Origin: Blastomyces gilchristii SLH14081
Lineage: Eukaryota; Ascomycota; Eurotiomycetes; Onygenales; Ajellomycetaceae
Length of the DNA stretch: 64,000 nt
Assembly: GCF_000003855.2 (NCBI RefSeq)
Contig: NW_003101681.1
Coordinates: forward strand, 3,255,166 to 3,319,165
Direction: 5' to 3'
Below, one piece after another: positions 44,769 through 57,717 of this stretch (positions within the stretch are counted from its first letter, which is position 1; every line of letters starts with the position of its first letter). Below the pieces are notes generated by a model. The model did not search any database and was not told the origin of the DNA. It saw only the letters and a program-made list of their open reading frames with translations. Both the position numbers and the translations under genes were made by a program.

Positions 44769-47700
44769 CTATCTGAATAAGACATCTTATTGAATACTTA
44801 AAATAGAAGCTTAATATTCTCTAACAATGATAGAATTCATAAAGATGATATTCATAAGACTATAAATCTTACACAGATCTCTGTTAACACTTACAAAATA
44901 CTCTGAAAAAGAAGTCATTATCAAAAGCACTGACAGAGTCACTGACAAAGTATTAATAGCAGAATTATATATCAATCTATTTCATCAGTCTGATCAATAT
45001 TAAGAAAGCTCTAGAAAGGTTATTCTGTACTATAATAACAGATTCTCACATAAAACTCTCTTAATAATATCATGAATATCTAGATATCTTCTGATAAGAT
45101 AATATTATGAATATATCTTCTTTACAAGACTCAGAACTGAATCACAGTATTAAGTTAGAAAAGAAGAATAATAAGAACTCTGAATCACTGTGAGACTCTC
45201 TTTATAATATATCTCAAGATAAACTTCTTCTTCTTTATAAGACACTTAATAATCTGTTAAATAAGAGATTCATACATATTAGTAACTCTTCTGCTATAGC
45301 TTCTATTCTCTTTGTAAAGAAGTCAGATAAAGAACTCTGATTCTGTGTAAACTATTGAGATTTGAACAGATTGACAAAGAAAGATTATTATCTCTTATCT
45401 CTTATCAATGAAATTCTAGTATATATCAGATGAGCTCAATAATTTACAAAGCTAGATATCATCATTATATTTTATAAGATTCATATCACTGAAGAAGTTG
45501 AATAACTTACAGCATTCTGAACACATTACAGTCTCTTTAAATAAGTAGTCACACTCTTTGAACTGACTAATGCTCTCAGTATATTTCAGAAGTATATCAA
45601 CTGAGTACTCTAAGATTTCCTTAATAAGTTTGTATCTGTATATCTAGATAATATTCTCATCTTCACTGATAAATTTAGAAAAGAATATTAAGAACACATA
45701 TAGAAGATATTATAATAATTATAAAAGACAGAACTATTAATAGATATTGATAAGTGTGGTTTTGAAGTCAAGAGTATAAAATATCTAGACTTTATAATAG
45801 AAGCTGGTAAGAGAATTTGAATAAATTCTGAGAAAGTCTCTGCTATTCTCAAGTGAGAGGCTTCATATACTGTGAAAGATGTATAAAACTTCATTGAATT
45901 CACTAACTTCTATCAGTGATTTATATGAAACTTCTCAGATATTACAAGATCACTCACAGAACTTACTAAGAAAGACTCAGTATTTCAATAATCAGTGAAT
46001 ACTGAAGCTGCATTTATATGAATAAAGAAGATATTCATTAATATCCCTCTGCTGATAATATTTGATTCTGATTATAAGATAGTTATTAAAGCTGATTTCT
46101 CTGACTATAGTATAGAAGAAGCTATATTATAATATGATAATAAAAATATCATACAATTATGCATCTTCATATCTAAGAAACTGAGTCTTACTGAATACAA
46201 CTATGAGATCTATAATAAGAAACTTCTCATAATTATACACTGTTCAGAGGAATGAGACTCTGAACTCTGAAGTGTCTTTAAATTTAAGATAATCACAGAT
46301 TATAACAATCTCAAGTACTTTATAACTATCTGTAAACTCACTGAATAATAGATGTTATAATCTGAGTTTCTAAGCTGCTTTTATTTTATAATACACTATC
46401 ATTCTGATAGTCAGAACTCAATGACAGATGCTCTCTTATAATAAGAGTAAGATATATCATTCAATATCACAGATACTCACTGAAGGAACTGAGAGCATCA
46501 GCTCTTGAATCTGAAGATACTAGTTAATCAGAATACAACAGCTTATGAAACTATACATGCTTCTCTGATTAGAACTGTCACTGATATCTCAACTTCTCTC
46601 AAATCTATATTAGATGAACTATGACATACAGCAGATCAAATCAATGAACTTCTTCAAGCACTTACTGAAGTAGTATAGTAAGAAGCACTCTGATTTTCTC
46701 CAGAACTACATATAAGAATCAACATCTCAGAATGTTCAATTGATGATAATAACACTCTATAATTTTGTAAATGACACTGAGTCTCTCACTTCAAATCCTT
46801 ATATATTCAGATAATGTAAGAGATGAATGACTTTTATATGACTAATTATTCAGGTCATGAACAACTGTATTAAATAATCTCTCAAGAGTTCTACTGACTT
46901 AAGATATCAAACAGTATCATATGTTTCATCTGAAACTGTAATTATTGTTTCTTCATCATCTTGTGAAAGAACTGTAGAAAAGACCTGCTGTCACTGCTCA
47001 ATGTCTCTGATAGAATCTGATAAGATCTGATAATTGACTTCACTGTTGATCTCTCTAAGAGTAAGACTTATAGAAACATTCTGATCATTATGAACTAATT
47101 AAGTGAGAGTATAATATTGAAACTCTGTGATAAGATGAATACTGAACAAGTTATTGAAGCTTTTCTAAAAAGCTCATTCTATCAGAAATATGAATTACTG
47201 AAATCTATAGTATCAAATCAAAGCTATCAATTCATGAGCACTCTCTGAATAAGAATCTGTCAAGTTCACAAGATTACATGCTGTTTATCAACTGTCAATT
47301 ACTCTGAGACTGATAATGCATCAGAATGAATAATTCAGACTGTAAAGAATTATCTTTATAAGTTTTACAGTTACTTATAAGATAATTGATATAATCTTCT
47401 TTTACATGCTGAAGTCACTATCAATGACTGAGATACTGTTTCAACAGATATAAGCCTGTTCTTTCTCACACACAGATATTACATGAAAGTACTGAATCTT
47501 CTAGAGATTATACATTTCACACTGAATCTCTGCAGTTCAAATCAGATCACTGATAATATAGTAATAAAACTCTGAGATATCTGTGATTGAGCAGAAGCCT
47601 TCATAGCAAGTATTAAACAGAATCAAGAAGATTGAATCAATATTCACTGAGATCTCACTAAGCAATATAAGATAGAAGATCTGATATGATTGAATCTTAA

Positions 47701-48060
47701 GAATATACAGATCACATGCTCATCTTACACACTGAATTACTGTTATATAAAGTATAAAGTGATAGAAGTTCTGGACAGTTATAACTATTATCTTGACACA
47801 TTATCAGAGATTTATAATATCTTTCATATAAGCTTGCTTCATCATGCTGTCACTGATTCATTTTCTTCTTAACTGACTTTCAACTGACAGCTGCCAGAGA
47901 TCATAGAAGAAGATAATGAACTTGAATGAAAGATTGAAGATATTCTTGATAAGAGATCTCACAGCTGCAGCTGATAATATCTTGTGAAATGAGTCAGCTA
48001 CAATCATCTGATCTGAACTCTGAGTTTCATGTTATTTGAGATCACAGCTCTTGACTGATG
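44769..48060 (+). pseudogene. gypsy B copy 2 pol: RT, RNase H, integrase, chromodomain-like tail
   Basis: RT runs about 45230-45930 and contains VYLDNILIFTD (Asn for the second catalytic Asp). RNase H is at about 46030-46440 with IVIKADFSDY. Integrase is at about 46880-47690 with LIIDFTVDL, VSNQSYQF (Asn for the second catalytic Asp) and TDNASE carrying the glutamate region. The C-terminal module 47690-47990 has YIKYKVIEVLDSYNYYLDT, then a chromodomain-like QYLVK-V-YNH reading, typical of fungal chromoviruses. Stops are mostly TGA at expected tryptophans. The minus-strand frame at 45688-45903 is a shadow. Confidence 0.88.
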
Positions 48061-48074
48061 AGAGCTACATACAA

Positions 48075-48092
48075 TCAAGAAAGAAGAGAGAG
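48075..48092 (+). other. Polypurine tract of gypsy B copy 2
   Basis: AAGAAAGAAGAGAGAGA precedes the 3' LTR by a few bases, in the expected position and composition for plus-strand priming. Confidence 0.7.
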
Positions 48093-48099
48093 ACTAATA

Positions 48100-48417
48100 T
48101 GACAGACTATGCCTGATCAATTATATAGACTATTTCATTACACATCATAGATTTCTATCACTCTGATTCTCAGTCACTGATTCTTGACTGAAACTCTACA
48201 GAATTTCTATTCTTTCACTCTGAACCTTTACTGTGTATGAAAACCTCTATTCTTCTGCTCTGAAGTTCCACTGTGTACATCACTGTGTATGTGTATAAAT
48301 ATTCACTCTGATCACTGATTCTCACACTTTCTCTTTCTTTCCTTCTCTAATGTTTTTCACTTTGGTATATAAGATCTATAAATATTATATCAATCTATTC
48401 AGCGTAGGCCCCTTACA
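48100..48417 (+). repeat. gypsy B copy 2, 3' LTR
   Basis: It is collinear with the 5' LTR, including the ~45-bp duplication, and ends AGCGTAGGCCCCTTACA. It differs from the 5' LTR mainly by CG-to-TG/CA and CC-to-TC changes. Confidence 0.9.
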
Positions 48418-48422
48418 TAAGT

Positions 48423-51365
48423 ATTAAGAATATAAGTGTGAATTTTCTTTATTTTTCTTTATTAGTTACTAAATTATGTTCACAGCTGAGTTTTTATTTT
48501 TGTTTATTTTTTTAACTTTAATGAGAATATAATTTCTTCTTCTCTTTGTATATATCATAGACTGTTAATCTTAGTAGAAACTTATTATTATTATATAATA
48601 TAGACTAGAGTTCGTAAATAACAGTGTTAATATCTTTATTATAAAGATTCTTAGTGAAGACTGTGTTATTCTGACTTATCAGAATTTATAATATCAAAGT
48701 TATATCTCAGCTTTTGCAGATATCTTATCTATCTGAATAATTCTTAAGTGAACTTATTTATCTTATTAAAATACTCTTATCACTGAATCTTGAATCAGAG
48801 CTTATAATTTTACTTCTCTAAGTTAATGATTTATTTGATCTGATATTCTCTTTTACACTTTAATACTTTATGAATAAAATGATAAGTCATAGAGTGTTAT
48901 TCTAACAATTTCTTATATTTACAGAGTAAAGAGATATAAAAAGCATTATATATCTGCAAATCAGATAATAGTTTTAATCTATAAAACTGTAAGCTAACTT
49001 TGTCTATAATCTTATATGACTCTGTCTGTAAGAGATTCATCTTCTTACTAGTCTCTTTATACTAATATTTTTCAGACTCAGTCAGACTTTATCATCATTT
49101 TTAACACTCTTTATAATATACTTAGAGTTATAGTATCTCTTTTGATACTCTTAAGTCTTTCTCAAGAATTTGTGAGCTTTCTTCTGAATATTCTAAATTC
49201 TCTCAGTCTGTTTACAAGCATCATCACACTCTATAGTGTAGTCTTACAGATTTATTAAAATCATCTGTGAATAAGTCTTAGTGAGTATTCTACAGAGAGT
49301 TGTATCTGTTCTGATATATTTTAAGTTAATATATATAAACTCTGTAAGTAATAATCAATATACTCAGTTATTCTGAATGTAATTTACAAAGTACTGAAGA
49401 TACTTATTATTATTATTATTATTATTCTTCAATTATAGATGTATGCAGTCAGAGACTATGATATCTACCTGAGAACTTTTAGTTCTCAGGGTTTTTCTAA
49501 TGTCTATAGAGTTAACTATTATACATTTATCAATTTCAGATATGCAAAATCAGAAAATTCCAGCTCAGAATATGTTTAGATACTATAGAATATCTCTACA
49601 GATTGTTAACAGAGTCTTCTCACTTATTACAGACAGATCTTTTACAGTCTCTGCAAAGCTGTCATTCTTCACTTTTTCTTCAGAGACTGTATTCTTTTAT
49701 GTGTAATATTCAATGCTTAAACAGTTGATATTTTATCATTTCTGGAATTGAGTCTTTCAATTCTTATAGTATTAGACTGTCTCAGTGTGATCTCAGTAAC
49801 TGTAATACTTAGATTTGAGATCTGAATCAAATGTACTCTTATATTGAGTATAAGAAATATTTTCTCTTCTATCATCTGTAGACTACTGTTTCTTGAGCTT
49901 GTCTGCTTCTTTAGTCTTTTCAGTATTCTTATTCTTTTTCTTTTTCTTTTCCGCTTCTTTTACTAATATTTTCTTTTTATTATCATTTGATCTGACAACT
50001 GCCTTGTAGTGAATGAGATCATCAATGAGATTATTAAGATTAATCTGGGTAATAGATGACTTCAGAACTTCTTGATATAGATTCTGAAGATATATTTGAA
50101 TGAATATTTATATATAAGTGTTCACATCATGTATGAATTGTTAAGTGAGAAAGTCTTTGAATATTGATCAGCTGTTTATATTAATTTCATTTATTAATCA
50201 TCTATCATTGCTTTGTATATAGTGTAACATCATTTTCATAATCACTGATTATTATAGTAATGACTTTATTGTATAATTTAAATTAAAGATGTGCTCAGTG
50301 TATTTAATATTTCAATTAAACTGTCTGTTATAGTGCAGTGATTAGTTTCATTCTGATAAGATTATTATCATCAGTCTGATTGAGTTTAAATTAAGTAAGT
50401 ATTTTCAGCTCAGTTCTTATTAAGTTTTATATGCACTTTTATAAGAAGCTTTCTTTATATTATCACATCTTCAAATCTTGATCTGTTAGTTGAGAATCAG
50501 ATAAAAGCTCTTCATTTGTAAGAATGTAAGATACATCAATTAAAACCACTTTTAATTTAATTTCATAGCATCAGATATCATAGTCTTTCAGTCTTAAGAG
50601 CTTTGTAATAATTATCATCTTAATATAACTGTAAATATTCTTGAATTCACAGAACTTATCTGTTGCAGTGACTTGATTCAGAGTCACAGTGATATGAAAA
50701 TTTATTTCTTGTTTTTAGAGTTATTACTCACGGGTAATTTTCACTACATCTATCTCGGAGAACTCTATATCTTACAAATGAGTAAAGTATATTATTATTT
50801 CAGTAATCTCATCAGCAGAGCAATCTTGATCGAGACTATTTTAAGTGAGTGTAGAGTGTTCTGTTGAGAGAAGTTCTTCTTTCTCTCTTAAACTTATATT
50901 ATATTCTATATTCATTTCATTTTGATTCAAACCTGCTGAGCTCTCTGAGATGATAATTACAGCTCAAGTAACTCTAATTCAGAGATATTATATATATGTG
51001 TTAACTCTGTCAGATATTCTTTACTTCTAGTAAGTAATACAGATTTAAGTGAGACAGTGTTATCTTCAATAATGAAGCTGCTTACAGAGATATATTCACT
51101 GTCTATACTTCTATCTATATAAGAATACAGAGATTGCTTACAGAGTTGTTGTGAGAGTTCATATCACATTAATTAATTTTAAAATTAACAGAGTTCTTTT
51201 TAATCTGTGATAAGTAACTGCAGAATCACTAATTTAGCATTTCAGAATTGTAACTAAATCTGCAATTTAAAAGTATAAAGCGTAATAATTTCATTTTTTT
51301 AAAAAATTTAGCAGATTCTTGTACCCAGGAAGAGATATAATATGATAAAGAAGATATATTCAAGT
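48423..51365 (-). pseudogene. gag-like remnant of an unassigned LTR element
   Basis: AT-rich DNA between gypsy B copy 2 and LINE B. A minus-strand reading near 50160-49890 is long and helical: IYLQNLYQEVLKSSITQINL, then DDLIHYKAVV and a lysine-rich end EKKKKKNKNTEKTKEA. This looks like the C-terminal part of a retrotransposon gag. The rest (48423-49390, 50200-51365) gives no domain. It may be the interior of the family C element into which gypsy B inserted, but orientation is uncertain. Plus-strand frames at 49500 and 50673 are incidental. Confidence 0.4.
49405..49577 (-). mobile_element. LINE stub, extreme 5' truncation (173 bp)
   Basis: It holds the AAT tail, hairpin (49469-49489) and about 90 bp more of the LINE 3' UTR, flanked by AGATACT at 49398-49404 and 49578-49584. 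It is a very short target-primed insertion. Confidence 0.88.
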
Positions 51366-51739
51366 TACTATTATTATTATTCTTCAATTATAGATGTATA
51401 CAGTCAGAGACTATAACATCTACCTGAGAACTTTTAGTTCTCAGGGTTTTTCTAATATCGATAGAGTTAACTATTATACAGTTACCAATTCGAGATATAC
51501 AAAATCAGAAAATCTCAGCTCAGAATATAAAAACTCTTTACAAATTACAGTATTTTAACACCTGTTGATACTTTGAAACCATTTGAAAATATCATGACAA
51601 TGAAAAAGAGAACAAAGTATTACAGATAGGCACATTAAGTAAGTAGATAAAAGAGATCAGAAAAGAAAAAGTAATGTAAAAAGAGATGATAATAAAATAA
51701 TATTATTAAAAGATAGTGTATAGCTGTTTTATCAGACTA

Positions 51740-54700
51740 TATGTGATTAATTTCTTTCTCTTCATATTCAGATATTTCTGAGTTTAGTCATTGTCTGATA
51801 GCTGCTTGAGTTTCTGATAGAAAGTCTATTAAGTATTTGATTTCTGTCTCAGTTGAGAATAAGAATCTTATAGTTAATTGATTTAGATCATACTTTCCTT
51901 TCAATCTGACTCTGAGACTATTGTATAATGCACAGTGTATTACAATATACTCAGAATTTTCATTTGTATTGCAGAATGAGTATTCTATTGAATAAAATGT
52001 ATCATCAAGTCTTTGTATATAAGATTTGAAATAATCATATCATAGTTTCAGCTGAATTATAGATGAGAATATTTTCTTTTTACATTTAATTGAACAAGAT
52101 TTTCACTTGGGTTTTGTTTCAAATCTTGAATAATGCATACTCTTCTTTTGTTTCTGCCAGCTTTCATTTCACTTATCTAAATAAAATTCTTTTATTTTTC
52201 TCTTTATAAAAGATCAGGAGATAATTTTTTGAATAGATCTGCTTAATTCTGAACTTCTTTTTACAGCTGAATCAGTCAATTCATTATCATGAATATTCAT
52301 ATGAGCAGAAACTTAGTGTAGATGAATTATCAGCTTTGATATTCTTCTCTTTTGAATTTTTAAAACAGAGTTTAAGATTAGTTCAAGATTTATTTGATTA
52401 TTATGAATCTGACTATTTCTAAGTCTTTTTACAGCAGCTTAACTATCAGAGAATATTCATATCTCTTTTAAACTATTTTCTCTTTTATAAGATTTTATTT
52501 CAATAAGTTTGAAACCTTTCACTATTACAAATAGTTCAGCATCAAAGACTTCAGATTCACAGTCTAAATTTCAGAAATCTGAGATAAAATTAATATTATC
52601 TTCAGTATAAGCAATGTCTGTGTCTAATCTATTCAAATTCTTGTGTTTTAAGTCATCTGACTAAATCAGAATAGAGTTATTTATATTAATTGTAGAAATT
52701 CTCTTTAAATACTGTTCATATTCTTTCTCTTTAGATAGTTCACTTATTTATAAGTCTATAAGAGATTCAAGCTTTACTCTTCAGAGAGATATCTTCTCAT
52801 AATCAACTTTTTCAACATTTAAAGAAGAAAATTGATTTTTAATTAGTAAGCATTGTCTGTACAGTTGAGAAGATATTTTCTTTGAAGAATTATTTTCATT
52901 TCAATTAAGAAATCTATTTCAATTCAGTTCATTTCCAGAGTTAATTGATGAAAATGAAGAAGAGAGTCTTTCTCTGATTATATAATTTGAGCTCATCTTT
53001 ATAACTCTCAGAGTATAGTTTATACAGGCCTTTTTAAATCTAATAGCAGAGAGAGGAATTGAAGCTTCAATTTCCATTACTTTAATAGAAGATGATTTGA
53101 ATGCTTTCAGAATTCTTCTCAAAGCTCTGTTTTTCAGACTTTGAAACAGTTCAGTGAAATTTTCTTGATTATTCTATCAAATTTGAACTTCATAATTAGC
53201 TACTAAGGTAATACAGGCTATATATAACTATCTCATAGTGTGGAAGAATATACCTCTCTCTGTATTTGATAGTCTCATTATGTTGTTCAATAGTCTTTCT
53301 GCCTTGATAATTCTTTGTTGAATATGATATTTAAAATTCAACTTGAAGTTTAATCACACTTCTAATCATTTCACATTTAAACTGGGTTTAATCTCTCTAT
53401 TTAAAAGAGTTCAGGATAGTTCTTTCTCATTGAATCTAGAAAAGAAATGAATTAACTCAGTTTTATTCATATCAAATTGAATTTAATTGATATCTACTCT
53501 GACAAAGATTTTCTTTGCAGCTTTTTCAATCACTTTCAAATTCTTTTTAATAGTTTTTGAGCTGTAGACTAGACTAATATCATCTATATAACTCAGAGAT
53601 CACACTATTTTCATGCCTCAGTGGCTGAATGGTTAATGCGGCCACCTGATAGCTGCTTGGCGTGGGAAACCAAGGCGTGTGAGTTCGAAACCCGCAGGGG
53701 ATACATTAAATCCGGATCTCAAGCACCTCAGGTTTCTAATAAATACAGAGGTGTACAAATCGCTTCAACAAAAATTGCTCTATGTTCCTGGAATTGGAAG
53801 TTATTATCGCATGTATTTAAGTGTCACTCCTTTGTATTTTCTATGTTCTTGTTATCTTGGCATGGTTTCAACACCTGTATTTCCTCCTGTATAACCAACA
53901 CTTGACCTGTATTTAACATCACCTAAAAACTCATCATAAGCTCCGCTTGCATATAAGTATAATAGAAGAATAATAAGAATAATAATAATAATAATGACAC
54001 TATTTTCATATTTCTATTTTTGAATAGATATGCAGTGTATATTGCAAATAAAATGAGTGAGATTGAAGATTCTTGTGACACTTCTATTTTTATCTCAGTC
54101 TTGTCTTATTTCATTCCATCAAAGAAAAGTTGTATGATTCTTATAGACATAAAACAGTTCACTCATTTTACTAGAGAAAGTGGCAGTTTTAATATCTTCA
54201 AAGTCTGAATTAACTTTGTCTTTGAAACATGATCAAATGCTTCTTTTATATCAATAAAAACTGCAGTTGAGACCAGATCTTCATACTGTGCTATTTAAAT
54301 ATCATGAATAACTGAGAGAACAGTGTTAATTACAGAACATTTTTTTCTATCTCTCATTCATTCACTGAATAAAAGAGAGTTATTAATAGAGCTTATAAAA
54401 GATAGTTAAGTAGCTATTGTCTTTTCTAAAACCATTTCTAGACAGTTCAAAAGAGATATTACTCTATATAACTTGAAAATTGAAGTTTTTCTATTAGATT
54501 TTGTAAGAATCACTTCAGTGACTTCTCTTCAGTATTCAGAATGATATCTATTTTTCAAGAGATTGAAAAAGAGCTCAAAATATTCATTCTTTAAGTAGAA
54601 GTATGTATTTTGAATAATTAAGTGATTAATTGAATCAGGCTCTGCAGCAGTTTTAACTGAACTTGAGAAGATAGCTGACTCTAATTCATCTTATATAACA

Positions 54701-56130
54701 TCACACAATTCTCAGTTATTTTCATTAATGTAGTTGAGAAGTGATATATTCTCTTTCTTCAAATCTGAATCTGATGAGTTTTGAAAGAGAATTCTTATAA
54801 AAGCTTGATATTTTTTCTCAAAAGAGTTTGCTGTATATAATTCATTCTGAAACTCATATTCTAAGACTGGAAGTTTTGCTACATTTCTTATTTTAGTATA
54901 GTTAAAGGCTTTAAAACTTTTCTTTTCTTATTCTTCTTCAAGAAGTTTATTTCAGCAGTCTGTTTTAGCTCTTTTAATACCTGAAAAATATTCATTTCTG
55001 ACAGCTTTGAACTCTTTATCAGATATTATATTATTCTTTCACTCTCTTCTAGCAGTAGCTAATTCTTTCTCTTTAGATGAGATATTCTCATTTCATCAAG
55101 ATTTTGAATACTCAGAAGATTTTCTCTTTGAAATATTATCTCTAACACTTGTTAGAATAATAGATGTAATAAGCTTCACTCTATTCTTAAGTATTTCATT
55201 TGAGATATCTTGACCAGGATTTCAATATAGTTCACTCTATCTTGCAGATTTTAACAGTTTCATACTTTCTTCAACTGCTTTTCAATCAGCTTTTTCAAAG
55301 TTAAATTGATTAGAGAGAAGAGGATTTTCACTCATTTCTTTTTCACTCAGTTCAATATCAAATTGAATAATCTCATGATCTGATTCTGATGTCTCATTTA
55401 AATCAATAACTCAATTTACAAGTCTTTTTTTCATTAGATTTTATAATATGAAAATTAGATCTATAGTAGATTTCTGTTTCATATCTTTTATAAAGAATGT
55501 TTATTGATCAGACTTGTTAACTAAATCTATTGAATGCTCAAAGATTTATTCAATCAGATTATCAGCTCTTACTACTCTTTTACATTTTGAATTTCATCAG
55601 AAATAATGTGTATTGAAATCTCCTGCAATTATAGAGTTTCTTAATAAAGTTATGTTCAGAAATTATGTATTAATTATTCAGATATTATTATTTTTCTTCA
55701 ATAACCTTTCATTATAGATATTTATAAGCTGTATATATCAAACTCATTCTCTTTATCTATGATATCATTCATCAGAATATCAGAGTCAGACATGATATTA
55801 AATCTTAGATTAAATTAATATCTTGATCTCTTTCTTTCATAGATCACTACTCTTGACTTTATCTCTGACTTTTGAGATAGAAAGCAGTAGTGACTTGAAT
55901 GAGAAATGATGTAGTTTTACTCAGCATCAAAATAATAGTTTCTGAACCAGTATAAAATTAACTTTTTATTCAAATGTAATTTGAAGCCAAGAATAAATAC
56001 AATTTGAGTTTCTATTCACATTATTTTGAATAAATATGATTTTTGAAGAGAGTTTAAACTTTTTTTGTTGATTTTGTTGTATATTCATACTAAAAGAGAG
56101 TAGAGATAGAGTAGAATCTAATCACTATCA
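51740..56130 (-). pseudogene. LINE B ORF2 (endonuclease, RT, RNase H, zinc knuckle)
   Basis: Endonuclease reading near 56000-55300 includes DFNTHYF (expected catalytic Asp/Asn and His) and IDLNETSESDHE. RT follows with SQESSISLILFAIYT near 54080 and YIDDISLVYSSKT at about 53560-53600, where both aspartates survive; SINE copy 2 lies between these two motifs. RNase H is at about 52620-52300 and the terminal Cys/His knuckle near 51970. Many stops, mostly TGA. The plus-strand frames at 54020 and 55007 are shadows. Confidence 0.85.
53615..53996 (+). mobile_element. tRNA-derived SINE, copy 2 (382 bp)
   Basis: It is flanked by a perfect 13-bp duplication ACACTATTTTCAT (53602-53614, 53997-54009). 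The undisrupted site exists in LINE copy T (CACTATTCTCAT near 43695). A box: TGGCTGAATGGTTAATGCG (53622-53640); B box: AGTTCGAAACC (53682-53692). It is collinear with copy 1 throughout, with the end TGCATATAAGTATAATAG (53948-53965) and an imperfect AAT tail. It lies opposite to the strand of the host LINE. The ORFs at 53621 and 53679 are chance readings of this SINE. Confidence 0.94.
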
Positions 56131-56249
56131 TCAAATAATAGATTATAACTATTTTGAAAGATAGAAATCTCAATCACTTACATTATATCTAGATTATCAT
56201 CAGAATCATTTCTCAGTTCTCTAAGTTTATCAGAAGTGAGAGGAATCAA

Positions 56250-57717
56250 ATTCTGCTTACATTTAGCTGGAGAATTGAATTTTGAAGATTTAGATAGTTG
56301 AGAGTTTCTTCTTTTTAAGCTTACAGTTGTGAGTTTACTGACTTAACTCTTCTCTTCAGTTCTAGATTGACTTTGAACTTTATCTTTTCTTTCATTCTTT
56401 TGAGTTCTTCAAGTAAACATACATTCTTTTGAGCTAGATGCATGTTTGTCTTTACAATTAGAGCACTTAAGCAGAGTATATTGACATATTTCATCTCTTT
56501 TTGAGCATGTTTCATATTTATACTCACTAGTTTTGTGATCTCTGACACAGAATATACATTTTGAGTCTTTAAAATAAGAGAGTATAAAGTGTTCATATCT
56601 TTGACAGTTTGAACACTGTGTTTGAGCTTTGAGATTCATTCTTAAGTCTTTGTATTCATGAACTCTCATTTTCAAATCTGCTACTCTTACTTCAGAGATC
56701 TTTGACTGTTCAAGTGTCTTTAAATATACTAGAACAGAGACATTTCTTCTGCTCTATCTGAACTTAATTGAATTTAGTTATACAGACTCTTTTCTCAGTT
56801 GAACAGAGTTATATTCTTCTAATTCATTTTTAAGAAGTAGTATTTCTTCTTCACAGTCAAAAATTTCAACTAAAATATCATACAGAATAAATTTGTCTCA
56901 CTTTTCATCTCTCTCAGATAGAATTATTATGTTTAACAAAGATTCAACTACTGATTTTTAGAGATTCTCATTCTGAATAAGAAATTCTGCACTAAATTGA
57001 TATATTGTAGTCAGAATAATGAAGTTTTCACAGAAGAATGACTTAATTGAAGCTATAACTGATTTTTAAACTTCAATATTATTTATCAACTGATAAAAGC
57101 ACTGCTGATTAATTTTATTTCTGATTCTGAAAATGAGATTTAAGTTTAGATTGTTTCTTTACAAGATATTCTGATTTAAGACTTTGAGAATAAGTCTTCT
57201 ATTTCTGAAGATTTGAAAGTTTTTCTCTTTTTACATTTTTTTTCTTCACTTTTTCATGAATAGAAGTATGAGCAGAATTCTTCTCAGTTTTCTCAGAATT
57301 TTGAGCAGATTTTGAGACAGCAGGTTTAGAGACAGCAGATTCAGCTGCTTGAGTATATGTTTTCTTCTGATTGAAAGAAGAAGAAGAAGGAGAAAAAGAA
57401 GAAGAGTAAAATGAAGAGTCAGTTATTGTACTAGAAATTTTCAATGTTTTTTAAACTGTGTTTGAAATTTGAAGTTTCAACTTGATCATCTTCTGTAGTT
57501 GTCTAGTCTGAGTATGAAGAATTAACAGAACTTCTTCATTCATCTCACTCAGATACTGCTTTTCAAGAATCTTGCTTACTTTTTCAAGTTTCTGTATTTC
57601 AAGAACTTGTTATTTCTCTATTTCCTCTTTCTTTCTTCTCTTCAGAATTTCAATCTCAGAAATAGCATTTGAGAAAGTATCTTTTTTCACATCAACTGAG
57701 TGTATTTTTGAACGCAT
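56250..57717 (-). pseudogene. LINE B ORF1 (CCHC protein)
   Basis: The start ATG at 57717 is collinear with LINE A ORF1 (25771). It contains a coiled coil, a serine-rich linker (57199-57444) and a cysteine/histidine cluster (56409-56675): CSNCQRYEHF, CIFCVRDHKTSEY, then CSNCKDKHASSSKEC. These are three zinc knuckles, the first with one cysteine lost. The C-terminus is Lys/Ser-rich. It is better preserved than in LINE A. The role known for the family is LINE RNA binding. Confidence 0.85.

Larger units (their letters stand above)
40392..48417 (+). mobile_element. Complete Ty3/gypsy element, family B copy 2, with nested LINE
   Basis: LTRs of 319 bp (40392-40710) and 318 bp (48100-48417) are flanked by the perfect 5-bp duplication TAAGT (40387-40391, 48418-48422). 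Protease, RT, RNase H, integrase and a chromodomain-like end are in gypsy order on the plus strand. Without the nested LINE the element is about 5.7 kb. The 5' LTR keeps many CpG/CC sites lost from the 3' LTR. Confidence 0.93.

Noticed and set aside
53621..53905. 94- and 71-codon plus-strand ORFs beginning MAEWLMRPPDSC
   Set aside because: They are chance readings through the tRNA-like head and body of SINE copy 2.
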